A DNA stretch of 64,000 nucleotides from Candidatus Bathyarchaeota archaeon (GTDB lineage Archaea; Thermoproteota; Bathyarchaeia; Bathyarchaeales; Bathycorpusculaceae). Both the position numbers and the translations under genes were made by a program. The notes beneath the pieces are model-generated. The model was given only the letters and a program-made list of their open reading frames with translations. It was not told where the DNA came from and did no database searches. Below, in pieces: positions 41,446-50,358 of the stretch. The DNA lies in assembly GCA_026014735.1 (NCBI GenBank), contig JAOZHT010000003.1:248001-312000 (forward strand), written 5' to 3'. Numbering within the stretch: the first letter of the stretch is position 1; each line of letters starts with the position of its first letter.

Positions 41446-43062
41446 ATGAGTCAAAACCAAATGTTCTGTTATCAATGTGAACAAACAGCCAAAGGATCAG
41501 GCTGCACAGTCATGGGTGTCTGCGGCAAAAACCCCCAGGTCGCCGCCCTCCAGGACCTTCTTGTTTTCAAACTCCGCGAACTCAGCCAGCATGCCCTCCA
41601 AGCAAGAAAAGCCGGCTGGCAAGACGAACAAGTCGACGCCTTTACTGCAGAGGCGCTTTTCGTCACCTTAACCAACGTCAACTTCGACCCCGACGCAATC
41701 ATAGAATACATAAAAAAGGCATCCCAGCTTCATGAGCAACTCCACAGACAAACCAACATTTCTACGCCGCATATGCCCCTTGAAACCAGTCAAGAAGGCT
41801 TAGTTGCACAGGGTAAACAGCATGGAATAAACAGTAAGCCGATAACCAATGCGGACTTACATTCGCTTCAGTGGCTGCTTACCTATGGGCTTAAAGGAGT
41901 CGCAGCCTACGCCTACCACGCCTATCTGCTGGGCAAAAAGGACCCAAAAGTCTTCGGCTTCATCTACGAAGGCCTCGCCGCGCCACTCGACCAAAGCTTA
42001 GGCGTCAACGAATTCGTCGGACTAGTTTTCAAATGCGGCGAAATCAACATCCGCGCCATGGAGCTACTTGACGCAGGCAACACCGAAACCTACGGTCACC
42101 CCGTCCCCACCAAGGTGCCGCTTGGCCACAAAAAAGGCAAAGCCATCCTCGTCTCGGGACATGACCTAATCGATTTAGAGCACATATTAAAGCAGACACA
42201 GGGCAGCGGCATCACCGTCTACACCCACGGCGAGATGCTTCCCACCCACGGATACCCCAAACTCAAAGCCTACCCCAACTTCTACGGGCACTACGGCACC
42301 GCATGGCAAAACCAGCAACGCGAATTCGCAGCGTTCCCCGGCGCCATCGTGATGACAACTAACTGCATCCAGAAACCCATGGAAACCTACAGCAAAAACA
42401 TCTTCACGGCAGGACCCGTCGGGTTTCCCGGCGTAGCACACATCGAAAACCACGATTACTCACAGGTAATTAAGAAAGCACAGGAGCTCCCCGGCTTCGC
42501 AGACGACGTCGAGGGCAAATCGGTGCTGGTGGGCTTTGGCAGAAACGCAGTGCTCTCCGTCGCTGGCAAAGTCATCGAATCCGTCAAAGCAGGCCACATT
42601 AAACGCTTCATCCTAGTCGGCGGATGCGACGGCGCCAAACCTGGACGCAGCTACTACACTGAATTCGTCGAGAAAGCACCTTCAAACACCATTATCCTCA
42701 CGCTTGCCTGCGGTAAATTCCGCTTCTTCGACAAGGAACTCGGAACCATCGATGAAATTCCGCGGCTCCTCGACATCGGACAATGCAACGACGCCTACAG
42801 CGCAGTAAAAATTGCTTTGGCACTTGCCGACGCCTTCGAAGTGGGAGTTAACGAGTTGCCGCTTTCGCTTGTGCTGTCATGGTATGAGCAGAAGGCCGTG
42901 GCGATTCTGCTGTCGCTTCTGTACTTGGGCATCAAAGACATCCGCATCGGACCCAGCCTGCCCGCGTTTATCACCCCAGGCATCCTAAACGTGCTAGTGG
43001 AGAAATTCAACATCATGCCCATCAAAACGGCGGACGAAGACCTTAAAGCCATCATGGGGTAA
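41446..43062 (+). CDS. hcp: Hydroxylamine reductase / hybrid cluster protein
   Basis: 538-aa Fe-S enzyme. The N-terminus carries the class III cysteine set C8, C11, C20, C26 (MFCYQCEQTAKGSGCTVMGVCG, in short CYQC...GC...VC), and the C-terminal half the hybrid-cluster ligands (e.g. GGCDGAKPGRSYYTEF, ILTLACGKFRFFDKEL, DIGQCNDAYSAVK). It reduces hydroxylamine and, physiologically, NO. ATG 41446 is preferred; GTG 41437 is an alternative. A CCCCTT-AAACAT-AAGGGG inverted repeat (about 41384-41401) lies upstream. Its last 24 codons are duplicated at 46458-46529. Confidence 0.96.
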   Translation: MSQNQMFCYQCEQTAKGSGCTVMGVCGKNPQVAALQDLLVFKLRELSQHALQARKAGWQDEQVDAFTAEALFVTLTNVNFDPDAIIEYIKKASQLHEQLHRQTNISTPHMPLETSQEGLVAQGKQHGINSKPITNADLHSLQWLLTYGLKGVAAYAYHAYLLGKKDPKVFGFIYEGLAAPLDQSLGVNEFVGLVFKCGEINIRAMELLDAGNTETYGHPVPTKVPLGHKKGKAILVSGHDLIDLEHILKQTQGSGITVYTHGEMLPTHGYPKLKAYPNFYGHYGTAWQNQQREFAAFPGAIVMTTNCIQKPMETYSKNIFTAGPVGFPGVAHIENHDYSQVIKKAQELPGFADDVEGKSVLVGFGRNAVLSVAGKVIESVKAGHIKRFILVGGCDGAKPGRSYYTEFVEKAPSNTIILTLACGKFRFFDKELGTIDEIPRLLDIGQCNDAYSAVKIALALADAFEVGVNELPLSLVLSWYEQKAVAILLSLLYLGIKDIRIGPSLPAFITPGILNVLVEKFNIMPIKTADEDLKAIMG

Positions 43063-43063
43063 G
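42991..43063 (+). repeat. hcp 3'-end repeat, intact copy
   Basis: 73 bp at the end of hcp matched by 46458-46530 with about 85 percent identity and an uninterrupted 29-bp identical core (43000-43028 and 46467-46495). Candidate left boundary of an inserted segment. Confidence 0.65.
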
Positions 43064-44023
43064 AGGAATTTCCTTTTTTAGCCATTTTTTGTTTGTATCA
43101 CTTTTTTCTTTATTTTTAGGTAAACGCTTAAGTTTCAATTGCAACTGGACAGTTTTTTGTTAATACACAAAAATTGCTTTTATTGAGCTTTAGAAACTAT
43201 AGGCGTCTTTCGATGACTTCGTTCACCCCAAGGCTCCAAATTGAAACCCTGAATTAATATCTATAATCTGTGCTTCTTCTAAGCATGTCGCCTTCAGGTT
43301 TATCTGTGGTCGTTCTTTAAACAAGAAATATTATAGTTCCTCTAGGGTTGAAACATGGTACTGCAGATTTTAGCTGACTCAATGCTTCAAGAAATACTTT
43401 GCTCGGCGGGTCCTCTCTGTCCTTTTCAATGTTAATTTGTCAAGGGGTATCTGGCTCTTCGGCCCATTCTTGCCTAGCAGTCTTGCTTCGCCCTACGTCT
43501 GGCGATACTGCTCTAAGAAGTACGTCGAGTTTTAAGAGTCATTATTATTTTCTCAGTCTGCACCAGACATAAAGGTCTCTGGAAATAGTTTCACCAAGGT
43601 ACAGGTTCTGGGTCTATTTCCACCCCTTTAAGTTTCAAGCATTTCAAGAGGAAATGGCAATGGCTCTTTTGGCTCAGTATCTAGTGCTTTGCTCGCGAAT
43701 CTTCTCCTTGAGGACATCAAATAATTCCTCAAGCGACCTCTACTGCCTACTTCAAATTTTTTATTTAGCGCCATTACCTTTGTGCTCTTTTCTGCCGCTT
43801 TCGCTCTTTGCTTACGCTTTTCCAACTGCCAATAATCACACACTTCAATCGAATGCTTGAAGCTCGTACAGTTGTCCATGATAATAGCTGTTTTAGTTGA
43901 ACCAATTTAAATCGGAACAATAGTTGTAAGAGTTACCCCGAAGTGCTTAGCTAATGCCCAATCTAAGCAACAATTTTATAAGTACTTTAATCTCAACTAT
44001 CCTAATGCCGAGTAAGGGAAAGA
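43063..44023. other. Gene-poor accessory stretch after hcp
   Basis: About 960 bp with no intact gene. AGGAA-TTTCCT plus a T-run right after hcp looks like a terminator. On the minus strand short open fragments remain around 43390-43540 (for example RSKTARQEWAEEPDTLDKLT), which look like pieces of a decayed protein gene. A low-quality minus-strand ORF at 43628-43879 is not convincing. Base composition is AT-rich and unlike hcp, in keeping with foreign DNA. Confidence 0.45.
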
Positions 44024-46201
44024 ATGCAGATAATTCAAACACTTGTTCCTTCACAAATTAAGGGAGGATTTCTGGACATACTTACCCAGGCAAAACCGCA
44101 TTTCCCTAAGATACAAGACTCGTTAAAGATTCCAATACTATTTGATAACATAGAAAGCCCCGAATATGTGAACTTAACCGGGTGGAAATGGGACACTCCT
44201 ATGTTAACAGGACTCAAAGAATGGTTCGTGAGACACCAAGCGCAAGCAGGAGACAAGGTTTTAATTGAGATTCGAACCAGCAACCTTGAGATAAATAACG
44301 AATATCGCTTACGATTTCTTAAATCAAACGAAGCTATCCCCGCTGAAGTAGAAAGCGAGGACGTAGGGTGCTTTAACAATGTTGCTTGGTATACAACTTG
44401 GCTTCAAAAAGGAATAGAGCTTAGTGAAAAAGGAAGATTTGAAGAGGCTCTTAAAGCACTCGACATGGCCAATAGAACTTGCTCCTACTTAGAAGAACAC
44501 TGGATCTTAAGCGGCAAAATAATGAGGAATCTGGGTCGACTTGAGGAAGCAATCAAATGTTTTGATATAGCGCTTTCCTTGAATCCAAAAAGTGGAGAAG
44601 CACAAAATATTAAAGCTGTTGTATTAACACAACAATCACAAGCAAACCTAACTTACGCTCCTATTCCTACTAAGAACGAAGAGCGCACACATTTTCTCAT
44701 CTTAAAGGGTCGTAATACTATTGAGATATGGAACGAAAAAAGACTACCCTTTGAGCCAAAAGATTGGCTTTTGACTTTTAGAAACGAAATTCGCTCAGCA
44801 CTAACAAGCCTAAACTGCGATACAACTGAAGTCCTGCATGCAATTTACATTTCTCCTGAAAGAGAACCAAGCGATATTGACAATATTCTATTTTACAACG
44901 TAGGTACTCAATATTTTCAACAAACTAAATATGCAGGATTATGCTTCGAACGCTCGTTTTCAAAGACTCCACCACTGCCTAACGCATCAAACCTTAGATC
45001 GGTGGAACATTATGAGCGCTATGAATCACAACTGAAAAACAGCGGGTTCGATTTTTGGATACCCACTCGAACGCTGATAAAATGGGATTCTAAGTTGGCG
45101 ACTGACTTTATGGTGAGATTAAAGAAAACTAAGAATCCAGCACTCATTTGGTTTGCCATAAAGTCAGGGTCGATTAATCCTGTTGCCGAATTTCAAGGCG
45201 TTCCATCTCAATTCGGTCTACGTTTGAAGATTACCGTCCCCATATGGATTACTTGTAGCTTTATGGACTTAGTTAAGCCTCTTATAGATGGCTCAGTGAG
45301 TGCTTTTCACCAGCATAACGGAGCCAACGAAGAGGCAGTTGCAGAACACTTAACGTCTACCCTTGAAGTGAGAGCACAAGACATCATCAATTACTTGCGC
45401 GATAGTACATATGCAGTGCTTGGTCAACGGAATCTTTTCTGGCTCCGCCAAAATGGAATCCAATGGAACCCCTCCGACCAAGATTGCATAGCAGTAGAAT
45501 TATTATTTGGTTCCTCAAATGAAGCCATGGTCGAATTTCAAGGTGAACTTTTTGAAGTAATTCCAAAAATGATTCACCTTCAAGCAGACGAAGATTTACC
45601 CAGATATTTTCATCATGAACTAATTCTCAATAACACAGAAGCAACAAATTGCACTCGACCCCCGGGAGTATCGCATTTAGATTGGTCCGGTTGCAAAACA
45701 TGCTTCAACTGGATATGTGGGCACTCGACCTGCATGCACCCGGCTAAAGAGGAAAAAGTAATTGAAGGAGGTGCTCTTTGCCCGTATGAGCACTGTATTG
45801 AAAATATGCCGGTAATGATAGACCCCCAAAATGGATGCAGATTGTTTGGGCATCTCTGCCCTGCAGGAGAACGAACGCAAAAAGAGTGCTTAAAAGTCGC
45901 GCAAGCTTGGCAACAGAAACGGTTGCAAGAGCGCTATGACAAAAGCAGCGGTTTTGAAAGGTTAAGCTTAGATGAATTCCAAAAAAGACATTCAAACAAA
46001 GGCAAATTCACCAAGCAAGACATGAAATTCTGCCACGCTGTTTTCGCTTGCTTCGGTCATGAGCATATGTGGGTAGTTATTACTCAGATTAATGATGATG
46101 GTGTTGAAGGGTGGGTTAACAATGAACCAAGAAACGCTGGCTCTCCAAAATATGGAGAACATGTATTCATTCGCTATGGAAAAATAGAAGACATCTCATA
46201 A
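44024..46201 (+). CDS. Large multidomain accessory protein (TPR, Cys/His cluster, DUF2314-like end)
   Basis: 725 aa, AT-rich, with long-branch codon usage relative to its neighbours. The N-terminal ~105 residues (IPILFDN...YVNLTGWKWD...LKEWFVRHQAQAGDKVLIEI) resemble a B3/EcoRII-N-like barrel used for DNA recognition. Residues about 125-205 are two or three TPR repeats (WILSGKIMRNLGRLEEAIKC). The middle 300 residues are unassigned. Around 550-620 is a cysteine/histidine cluster (CKTCFNWICGHSTCMHP, CPYEHC, CRLFGHLCPAGE). The C-terminus (HMWVVITQI...GWVNNEPRNAG...GEHVFIRYGKIEDIS) resembles DUF2314. No exact family known; position and composition suggest a defence or mobile-element protein. Confidence 0.6.
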   Translation: MQIIQTLVPSQIKGGFLDILTQAKPHFPKIQDSLKIPILFDNIESPEYVNLTGWKWDTPMLTGLKEWFVRHQAQAGDKVLIEIRTSNLEINNEYRLRFLKSNEAIPAEVESEDVGCFNNVAWYTTWLQKGIELSEKGRFEEALKALDMANRTCSYLEEHWILSGKIMRNLGRLEEAIKCFDIALSLNPKSGEAQNIKAVVLTQQSQANLTYAPIPTKNEERTHFLILKGRNTIEIWNEKRLPFEPKDWLLTFRNEIRSALTSLNCDTTEVLHAIYISPEREPSDIDNILFYNVGTQYFQQTKYAGLCFERSFSKTPPLPNASNLRSVEHYERYESQLKNSGFDFWIPTRTLIKWDSKLATDFMVRLKKTKNPALIWFAIKSGSINPVAEFQGVPSQFGLRLKITVPIWITCSFMDLVKPLIDGSVSAFHQHNGANEEAVAEHLTSTLEVRAQDIINYLRDSTYAVLGQRNLFWLRQNGIQWNPSDQDCIAVELLFGSSNEAMVEFQGELFEVIPKMIHLQADEDLPRYFHHELILNNTEATNCTRPPGVSHLDWSGCKTCFNWICGHSTCMHPAKEEKVIEGGALCPYEHCIENMPVMIDPQNGCRLFGHLCPAGERTQKECLKVAQAWQQKRLQERYDKSSGFERLSLDEFQKRHSNKGKFTKQDMKFCHAVFACFGHEHMWVVITQINDDGVEGWVNNEPRNAGSPKYGEHVFIRYGKIEDIS

Positions 46202-46403
46202 ACTGGTGAGCGCGCGACAGAAAAATTGGATTTCGTTTACTATTTTAAGATGCTGTTCTTGCTTACAGATTCTTTAAAAAAAGACTAAAGCGCGATTGAT
46301 TTTATTAAAATTATCAGGTTCGAGACTTTTAATTCGTTGAAGTCCGTAACGTAGCAGCAATTCCAGTTTTTCTTTTAAGTAATGCTATCATCCACCAATA
46401 AAA

Positions 46404-46529
46404 CTTGGAAGCTTACGCTTAACCTTGCCAGCGTTCATAACACTCAATTTCCTCAAGGTGCTGATTGAGAAATTCAACATCATGCCCATCAAAACCGCAG
46501 ACGAAGACCTCGCAGCCATCATGAAATAA
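46404..46529 (+). pseudogene. hcp 3'-end fragment
   Basis: Encodes the last ~40 residues of an Hcp: LTLPAFIT, then VLIEKFNIMPIKTADEDL and AAIMK stop, against SLPAFIT...VLVEKFNIMPIKTADEDL...AIMG in the intact gene. Most differences are synonymous or conservative, so this was part of a functional gene. No upstream part is present. A CCGCC-TTTT-GGCGG terminator follows, as expected for a genuine gene end. Confidence 0.8.
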
Positions 46530-46530
46530 G
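46458..46530 (+). repeat. hcp 3'-end repeat, displaced copy
   Basis: Partner of 42991-43063. The 29-bp identical core is 46467-46495. Candidate right boundary of the inserted segment. Confidence 0.65.
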
Positions 46531-46537
46531 AAAATCC

Positions 46538-46567
46538 CCGCCTTTTGGCGGTTCTCCTTCTTTTTGT
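46538..46567. terminator. Hairpin terminator between hcp fragment and flavodoxin-like gene
   Basis: CCGCC-TTTT-GGCGG (46538-46551), then TTCTCCTTCTTTTTG. It lies between convergent units and could serve both strands. Confidence 0.6.
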
Positions 46568-47182
46568 TTAGCGTGCGTTGAAAAATGAAGCGTTCGCTTC
46601 GCCCTTAGGCGTATTTAGCTGTTTAAGCAGCCATGCCATGTTCTGGCCCAGCGTCTCCATCGTTTCAAGGCCTTCAGCGTCCTGTTCGACTTCGCCGGGT
46701 GCACGTCCCACGCCTATGTTCCAGTACTGGGAGCCTGGCACAATCATCTGGCTGATGAGGAAAAAGTGGTTAATCCCATCAAAAGTCGTCATGCCGCCTG
46801 CCCGACGCACCGCAACCACGGCGGCTCCGACCTTGCGCCTGAAAAGGTAATCATTATTCATAGCCACATACCCCGCGCGGTCGATGAGGGCTTTAAGTTC
46901 AGGCGTCATCATCCCAAAATAGGTAGGCGACCCCAAAATGACGCCGTCTGCCTCCTCCATCTTTCTGATGTAGGCGTTGACGTTGTCGTTTACGATTTTG
47001 CATTCCTTGTTTTTGAGTTTACGGCAGGTTCCGCATGCGGTGCATCCGTGGATGGGCTGCCCGGCTAACTCGATGAGTTCGGTTCGGATGCCTTCTTTTT
47101 CCAGTTCAGCTAGGACATGGCGGATGAGGACCGCGGTGTTGCCGCCCTTCCTTGCGCTGCCATTAAAAGCTACAACCTTCAT
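46568..47182 (-). CDS. NADPH-dependent FMN reductase / flavodoxin-like protein
   Basis: 204 aa, iron-sulfur flavoprotein type. GSARKGGNT (FMN phosphate loop) at 7-15, CTACGTCRKLKNKEC (cysteine motif of the Isf family, CxxCxxC...C) near 48-62, GSPTYFGMMTPELKALIDR next. It may bind a [4Fe-4S] cluster and move electrons between ferredoxin and an acceptor. ATG 47182 starts MKVVAFNGS; the longer open frame upstream reads as shadow of the next gene. Last gene of the P4 operon. Confidence 0.9.
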   Translation of the reverse strand: MKVVAFNGSARKGGNTAVLIRHVLAELEKEGIRTELIELAGQPIHGCTACGTCRKLKNKECKIVNDNVNAYIRKMEEADGVILGSPTYFGMMTPELKALIDRAGYVAMNNDYLFRRKVGAAVVAVRRAGGMTTFDGINHFFLISQMIVPGSQYWNIGVGRAPGEVEQDAEGLETMETLGQNMAWLLKQLNTPKGEANASFFNAR

Positions 47183-47235
47183 GAAAATCACTTCACCAAA
47201 AAATAAGGGGGCTTGCAGATAAAAGAGTACCGCAG

Positions 47236-48210
47236 CTACCGCTTTCGCCTCAGCAGCCGCAGCGCAACCGTGATAACCGCAGCTAAAGCCACAAACGCCA
47301 CCGAAAAAATAGCCAGCTCCGTGGGGAAAACCGGCGTTTCCTCTTTGGCGGCGGGGACCGGGATTTGAGCTGGTTTCCACATAAGCGGATGGGTGTCCTG
47401 ATTGAGCACGTCCACAACGTAGGGGGTGTCGCCTACTCCGTCGCCGTCTGCGTCGGTGCCATTGTAGTCGCTCCAGAAGTTGCCTTCTTTGCCGTCGTCC
47501 CAGCTGTGTGGGGGTTCGCTGCTGTTGTAGTCTTTGCAGAGGCACCCGTTAAGTTGGATATCGTTGCTTAGAAAGCTGTTGTGGTTGATAACTATGTCCG
47601 AGGGGATGATGTCGCCGTCGGGGTTGTTGAAGCCAAAGAACAGACCGCGCATGTTGTTTTCTATGTGGTTGTAGGTTACGGTGCTGTTTAACCCCGACAG
47701 CAAAATGCCCACAATGTTATCTTGCACACAATTCTGGGTTATAGTATTGTTCTTTGTCCAAACATACATGCCTATGCTGAAGTTTTTGACGTTAAGGTTC
47801 TGGATGGTGATGCCCTCGACGGTTTCAGCACCCAAATCAACGCCGATGGTGTAGGTCGCCACCTGGCTCTGCGGCATCTGATCAGGCCCCTCCCCCACGA
47901 TCCAAACGTTCTCTTTGGTGCCGTTGTAGAGGCCGCTTAGGGTGTAGCCTGCGCCGTCGAGGATTATGTTGCTTTTCTGGATTTTCATGGTTGCCCGAAT
48001 ATCATCGGTTAAGGTGTAGAGGTTGCCGCTGCGCTGGATAGGTGCATCGCTGGGGGAGATGCTGCCGTCGGGTCGGATAAGGATGGTTATTAATGTGTTT
48101 CCCGGCAGGGTACTCTGTGACTGCACCTGTGGCTCAGCGAATATGAAGCCCATCAGCAGCGAAACCGCCACTATCAAAACCGCAATCCCTACCGCTAGTC
48201 GTTTCTGCAT
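47236..48210 (-). CDS. NosD-like secreted beta-helix protein
   Basis: 324 aa, paralogue of the gene at 11019. Signal peptide (1-25), a beta-helix core (NIILDGAGYTLSG, ITIQNLNVKNFSIG, NNTITQNCVQDN, STVTYNHIENN), the EGNFWSDYNGTDADGDGVGDTPYVVD segment (in parts), and a C-terminal transmembrane helix with an RRKR tail. It follows the Fe-S membrane gene by 9 bp. In Nos clusters NosD is a periplasmic factor for copper-site assembly; no NosZ is present, so a different metal or cofactor may be served (inference). Confidence 0.88.
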   Translation of the reverse strand: MQKRLAVGIAVLIVAVSLLMGFIFAEPQVQSQSTLPGNTLITILIRPDGSISPSDAPIQRSGNLYTLTDDIRATMKIQKSNIILDGAGYTLSGLYNGTKENVWIVGEGPDQMPQSQVATYTIGVDLGAETVEGITIQNLNVKNFSIGMYVWTKNNTITQNCVQDNIVGILLSGLNSTVTYNHIENNMRGLFFGFNNPDGDIIPSDIVINHNSFLSNDIQLNGCLCKDYNSSEPPHSWDDGKEGNFWSDYNGTDADGDGVGDTPYVVDVLNQDTHPLMWKPAQIPVPAAKEETPVFPTELAIFSVAFVALAAVITVALRLLRRKR

Positions 48211-48219
48211 TTCCCTCTC

Positions 48220-49845
48220 TCACTCCAACCTTATTGTGTCTGATTTATTTAACCAGTTCCTCGATTTCGCTACCGTCTTTCCCGCCAGCTTAAGCTGCAG
48301 GCAATCTGCATGGGGACACATCTCCACGCATCGCAGGCAGTAAATGCATTGGGAGTTGGCGACGTCGCCGCCTTTCTTCTCGTAAACATCGACGACTTGG
48401 GTGGGGCAGACGCGTTTGCAGATGCCGCATTTGGTGCATTTTTCCTCCACCTTATGCAGCCGCACCCCCGATATCCACTTAAACGGTGGGAAACGGTTAA
48501 ACAGCGCAATCAACGCGCCCAGCGGGCAGATTTGGCACCATGACCGACGGAAAAAGAAGGCTGCCAACGACACAATGGCGAGGATGACTAGGTTTAGTGA
48601 TGTCAAGTAGAAGCCTAACTGTAGAAACTGCCCCGTCGTGCCCTCCACTAACCATTCCGGACGCAGCAACCCAACGCTTGTCTCCGCCAACATGCAAAGC
48701 GGCTTCATGGGGCACACTTGGCAGAACGGCGCTGAATAGTATGTGTAGACGAAACCGCCCTTTTCGGTGCCCGCCACAAGCTCCGTGCCAAACAGGGTTT
48801 GGGAGGCAAACAGGACACAGAGCAGAATAATCACGGCTAGCACAACGTAGCCCAGTTGATGGAGGCGCTCGCTAGACTTGTCTGACAGTTGGCGTTTCCT
48901 GATTTTAAATGCCTTGCGCAGCCGCGTAATCAAATCCATGTATAACCCAAACGGGCATACCCAGCCGCAGAAAATTCTGCCCAGCACCACCGCTCCTAAT
49001 ATGAGCGATCCGAAAACCACTGCTAACCGCGCCAGCCCCGAAGCGTCATAATGTACACCCCAGCCTCCGCCGGCGTTGAAGAAGGGGTAAATGTAGGTTT
49101 GAAGTTCCCAGAGCGCACAGGTCACGGTTTTTCCGCAGGGATAGTAGCAGGCAAAAAAGGGCACTGGGAGACCATCTGGCATGCCCACGCCCAGTACGTT
49201 GTCGGCGATTAGGACTTCGTGGGGCGCTATCTGCTCGGCGGGAACCGGCATGTTGAAGTGATCGATGAATATGCCGAAGAAAATCAAAAACACAAAGCCT
49301 ATCTGCACCATGGTTCGAATCGCAGTTATTTTGCGGGTCTGGTTACGTGTACCAAAGTAAGTTATGACTGCACCTATGCTTAGCAAGGTTGCGCTGACGC
49401 CAATAACCAAGTAATTCGGTTTATAGTTGAGTTCAACCGCGAGGGGAACCGGAGTTGCATCGGGATGGGCGGGGTCGGTGACTTGGGCGAAGAGGCGGTC
49501 GCAGATGTGGCCGTCGATGACAAAGATGTTCCAGTAACCCGCCATGTCCAGTTGCTGGGTGGTTGTGAAGTTGCCGGTTTGGGGGTCAGTTAGGCAGTAC
49601 TGTTCGATGAAGGTATAGTCGGGGCGTGTGAAGGCGATGCGGATGGTTTTGTTGTCGCCGACGGGGCAGACTTGGCCCGAGACAGTGATGGTTTCGTTAA
49701 GGTTAACTTCGGTGCGGTCAACGTCGCCAGTTATGTGGGGTCCATAGCAGGCGCTGGCAGGTTGCACATACTGCGCGTTATAGAGGTAAACGGCGAATAA
49801 GGCAACAACTACCAAGCAGAGTAAGGTTCGCTGTTTAATCCCCAA
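48220..49845 (-). CDS. NapH/NosR-like iron-sulfur membrane protein
   Basis: 541 aa. N-terminal signal-anchor, an extracytoplasmic Ig-like beta domain (about 35-135), then five to six membrane helices interleaved with cysteine motifs: GRIFCGWVCPFGLY, FCQVCPMKPLC and SWCQICPLGAL, and a C-terminal cytoplasmic ferredoxin domain with two [4Fe-4S] sites (KCTKCGICKRVCPT, CIYCLRCVEMCPH). The layout matches NapH/NosR/RnfB-type electron-transfer proteins that carry electrons across the membrane. Start ATG 49845, about 95 nt after promoter P4. Heads an operon with NosD-like and flavodoxin-like genes. Confidence 0.9.
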   Translation of the reverse strand: MGIKQRTLLCLVVVALFAVYLYNAQYVQPASACYGPHITGDVDRTEVNLNETITVSGQVCPVGDNKTIRIAFTRPDYTFIEQYCLTDPQTGNFTTTQQLDMAGYWNIFVIDGHICDRLFAQVTDPAHPDATPVPLAVELNYKPNYLVIGVSATLLSIGAVITYFGTRNQTRKITAIRTMVQIGFVFLIFFGIFIDHFNMPVPAEQIAPHEVLIADNVLGVGMPDGLPVPFFACYYPCGKTVTCALWELQTYIYPFFNAGGGWGVHYDASGLARLAVVFGSLILGAVVLGRIFCGWVCPFGLYMDLITRLRKAFKIRKRQLSDKSSERLHQLGYVVLAVIILLCVLFASQTLFGTELVAGTEKGGFVYTYYSAPFCQVCPMKPLCMLAETSVGLLRPEWLVEGTTGQFLQLGFYLTSLNLVILAIVSLAAFFFRRSWCQICPLGALIALFNRFPPFKWISGVRLHKVEEKCTKCGICKRVCPTQVVDVYEKKGGDVANSQCIYCLRCVEMCPHADCLQLKLAGKTVAKSRNWLNKSDTIRLE

Positions 49846-49935
49846 TCACCCGCACATCCATAGCAGCTAATCACTCATATATTTTTGCAGACAACCCCTC
49901 AGATTGCGGCTTATCCACTGCTGACATGCCTCATC

Positions 49936-50012
49936 CGCCTATGAAATAAAGCCTTTTTTGTCAAGAAACCTTGAGCAGCCACCAAAGCTTCAGTCAAGAA
50001 AACTTGACTAAC
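49936..50012 (-). promoter_or_regulatory. Double operator and TATA (P4)
   Basis: On the minus strand: AGTCAAGTTTTCTTGACT (50009-49992), 17 nt, TCAAG-GTTT-CTTGAC (49974-49960), 8 nt AAAAAAGG and TATA-like CTTTATTTCAT (about 49951-49941). The two palindromes are about three helical turns apart. Drives the Fe-S/NosD/flavodoxin operon. Confidence 0.7.
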
Positions 50013-50117
50013 CAGTGCTGCGGTTTTGAGGCGTTGCTTTCTTGTGGATGCTTCGGCAAACTCGATGCCCGCACCTTCTTGTTGCAGCACTGAGTTTTGG
50101 TCTATAGGAGGAGAGGA

Positions 50118-50215
50118 AGCGGTGGAGCAGCAGTCGTCTGCGCTATGTTGCTATAAATAGAGGGGGATAGACGTGGCAGAGCAAGCGAGAGCCTATTGCG
50201 TCAACATCTTCTAAA
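50118..50215 (+). promoter_or_regulatory. Promoter-linked repeated element, copy 1
   Basis: GCTATAAATAGAGGGGGATA then GACGTGGCAGAGCAAGCGAG and AGCCT: 40 of 45 bases match 58389-58345 on the minus strand. It includes a TATA box and a G-run. Weaker similarity extends upstream (CGGTGGA...GTCTGCG) and downstream (CAACATCT..AAAGA). A frame GTG GCA GAG CAA GC- AGA GCC is shared but is only 13 codons here. Candidate small RNA gene or conserved regulatory unit; the rest of 49846-50346 is otherwise non-coding. Confidence 0.45.
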
Positions 50216-50358
50216 GAGCCACAGTCAGCCAGCAGGGACACGTCAAGTAAAAATTTCCCATGAGTTTAATGAGCGTGCCGTGTTATGCTGCTCGATGAGG
50301 CAAAATACTATATTCTAGCAGTCTGTTTTGTTTATGTCGTGAAGGGTTGGTTTGCTTG

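Noticed and set aside
43628-43879. 83-codon minus-strand frame in the hcp insert
   Set aside because: Low-complexity charged sequence, no ribosome site, and neighbouring fragments look decayed.
46568-47545. 325-codon minus-strand frame covering the flavodoxin-like gene and beyond
   Set aside because: Only the part from ATG 47182 matches the family; the upstream part is Arg/Gln-rich and opposite-frame shadow of the NosD-like gene.
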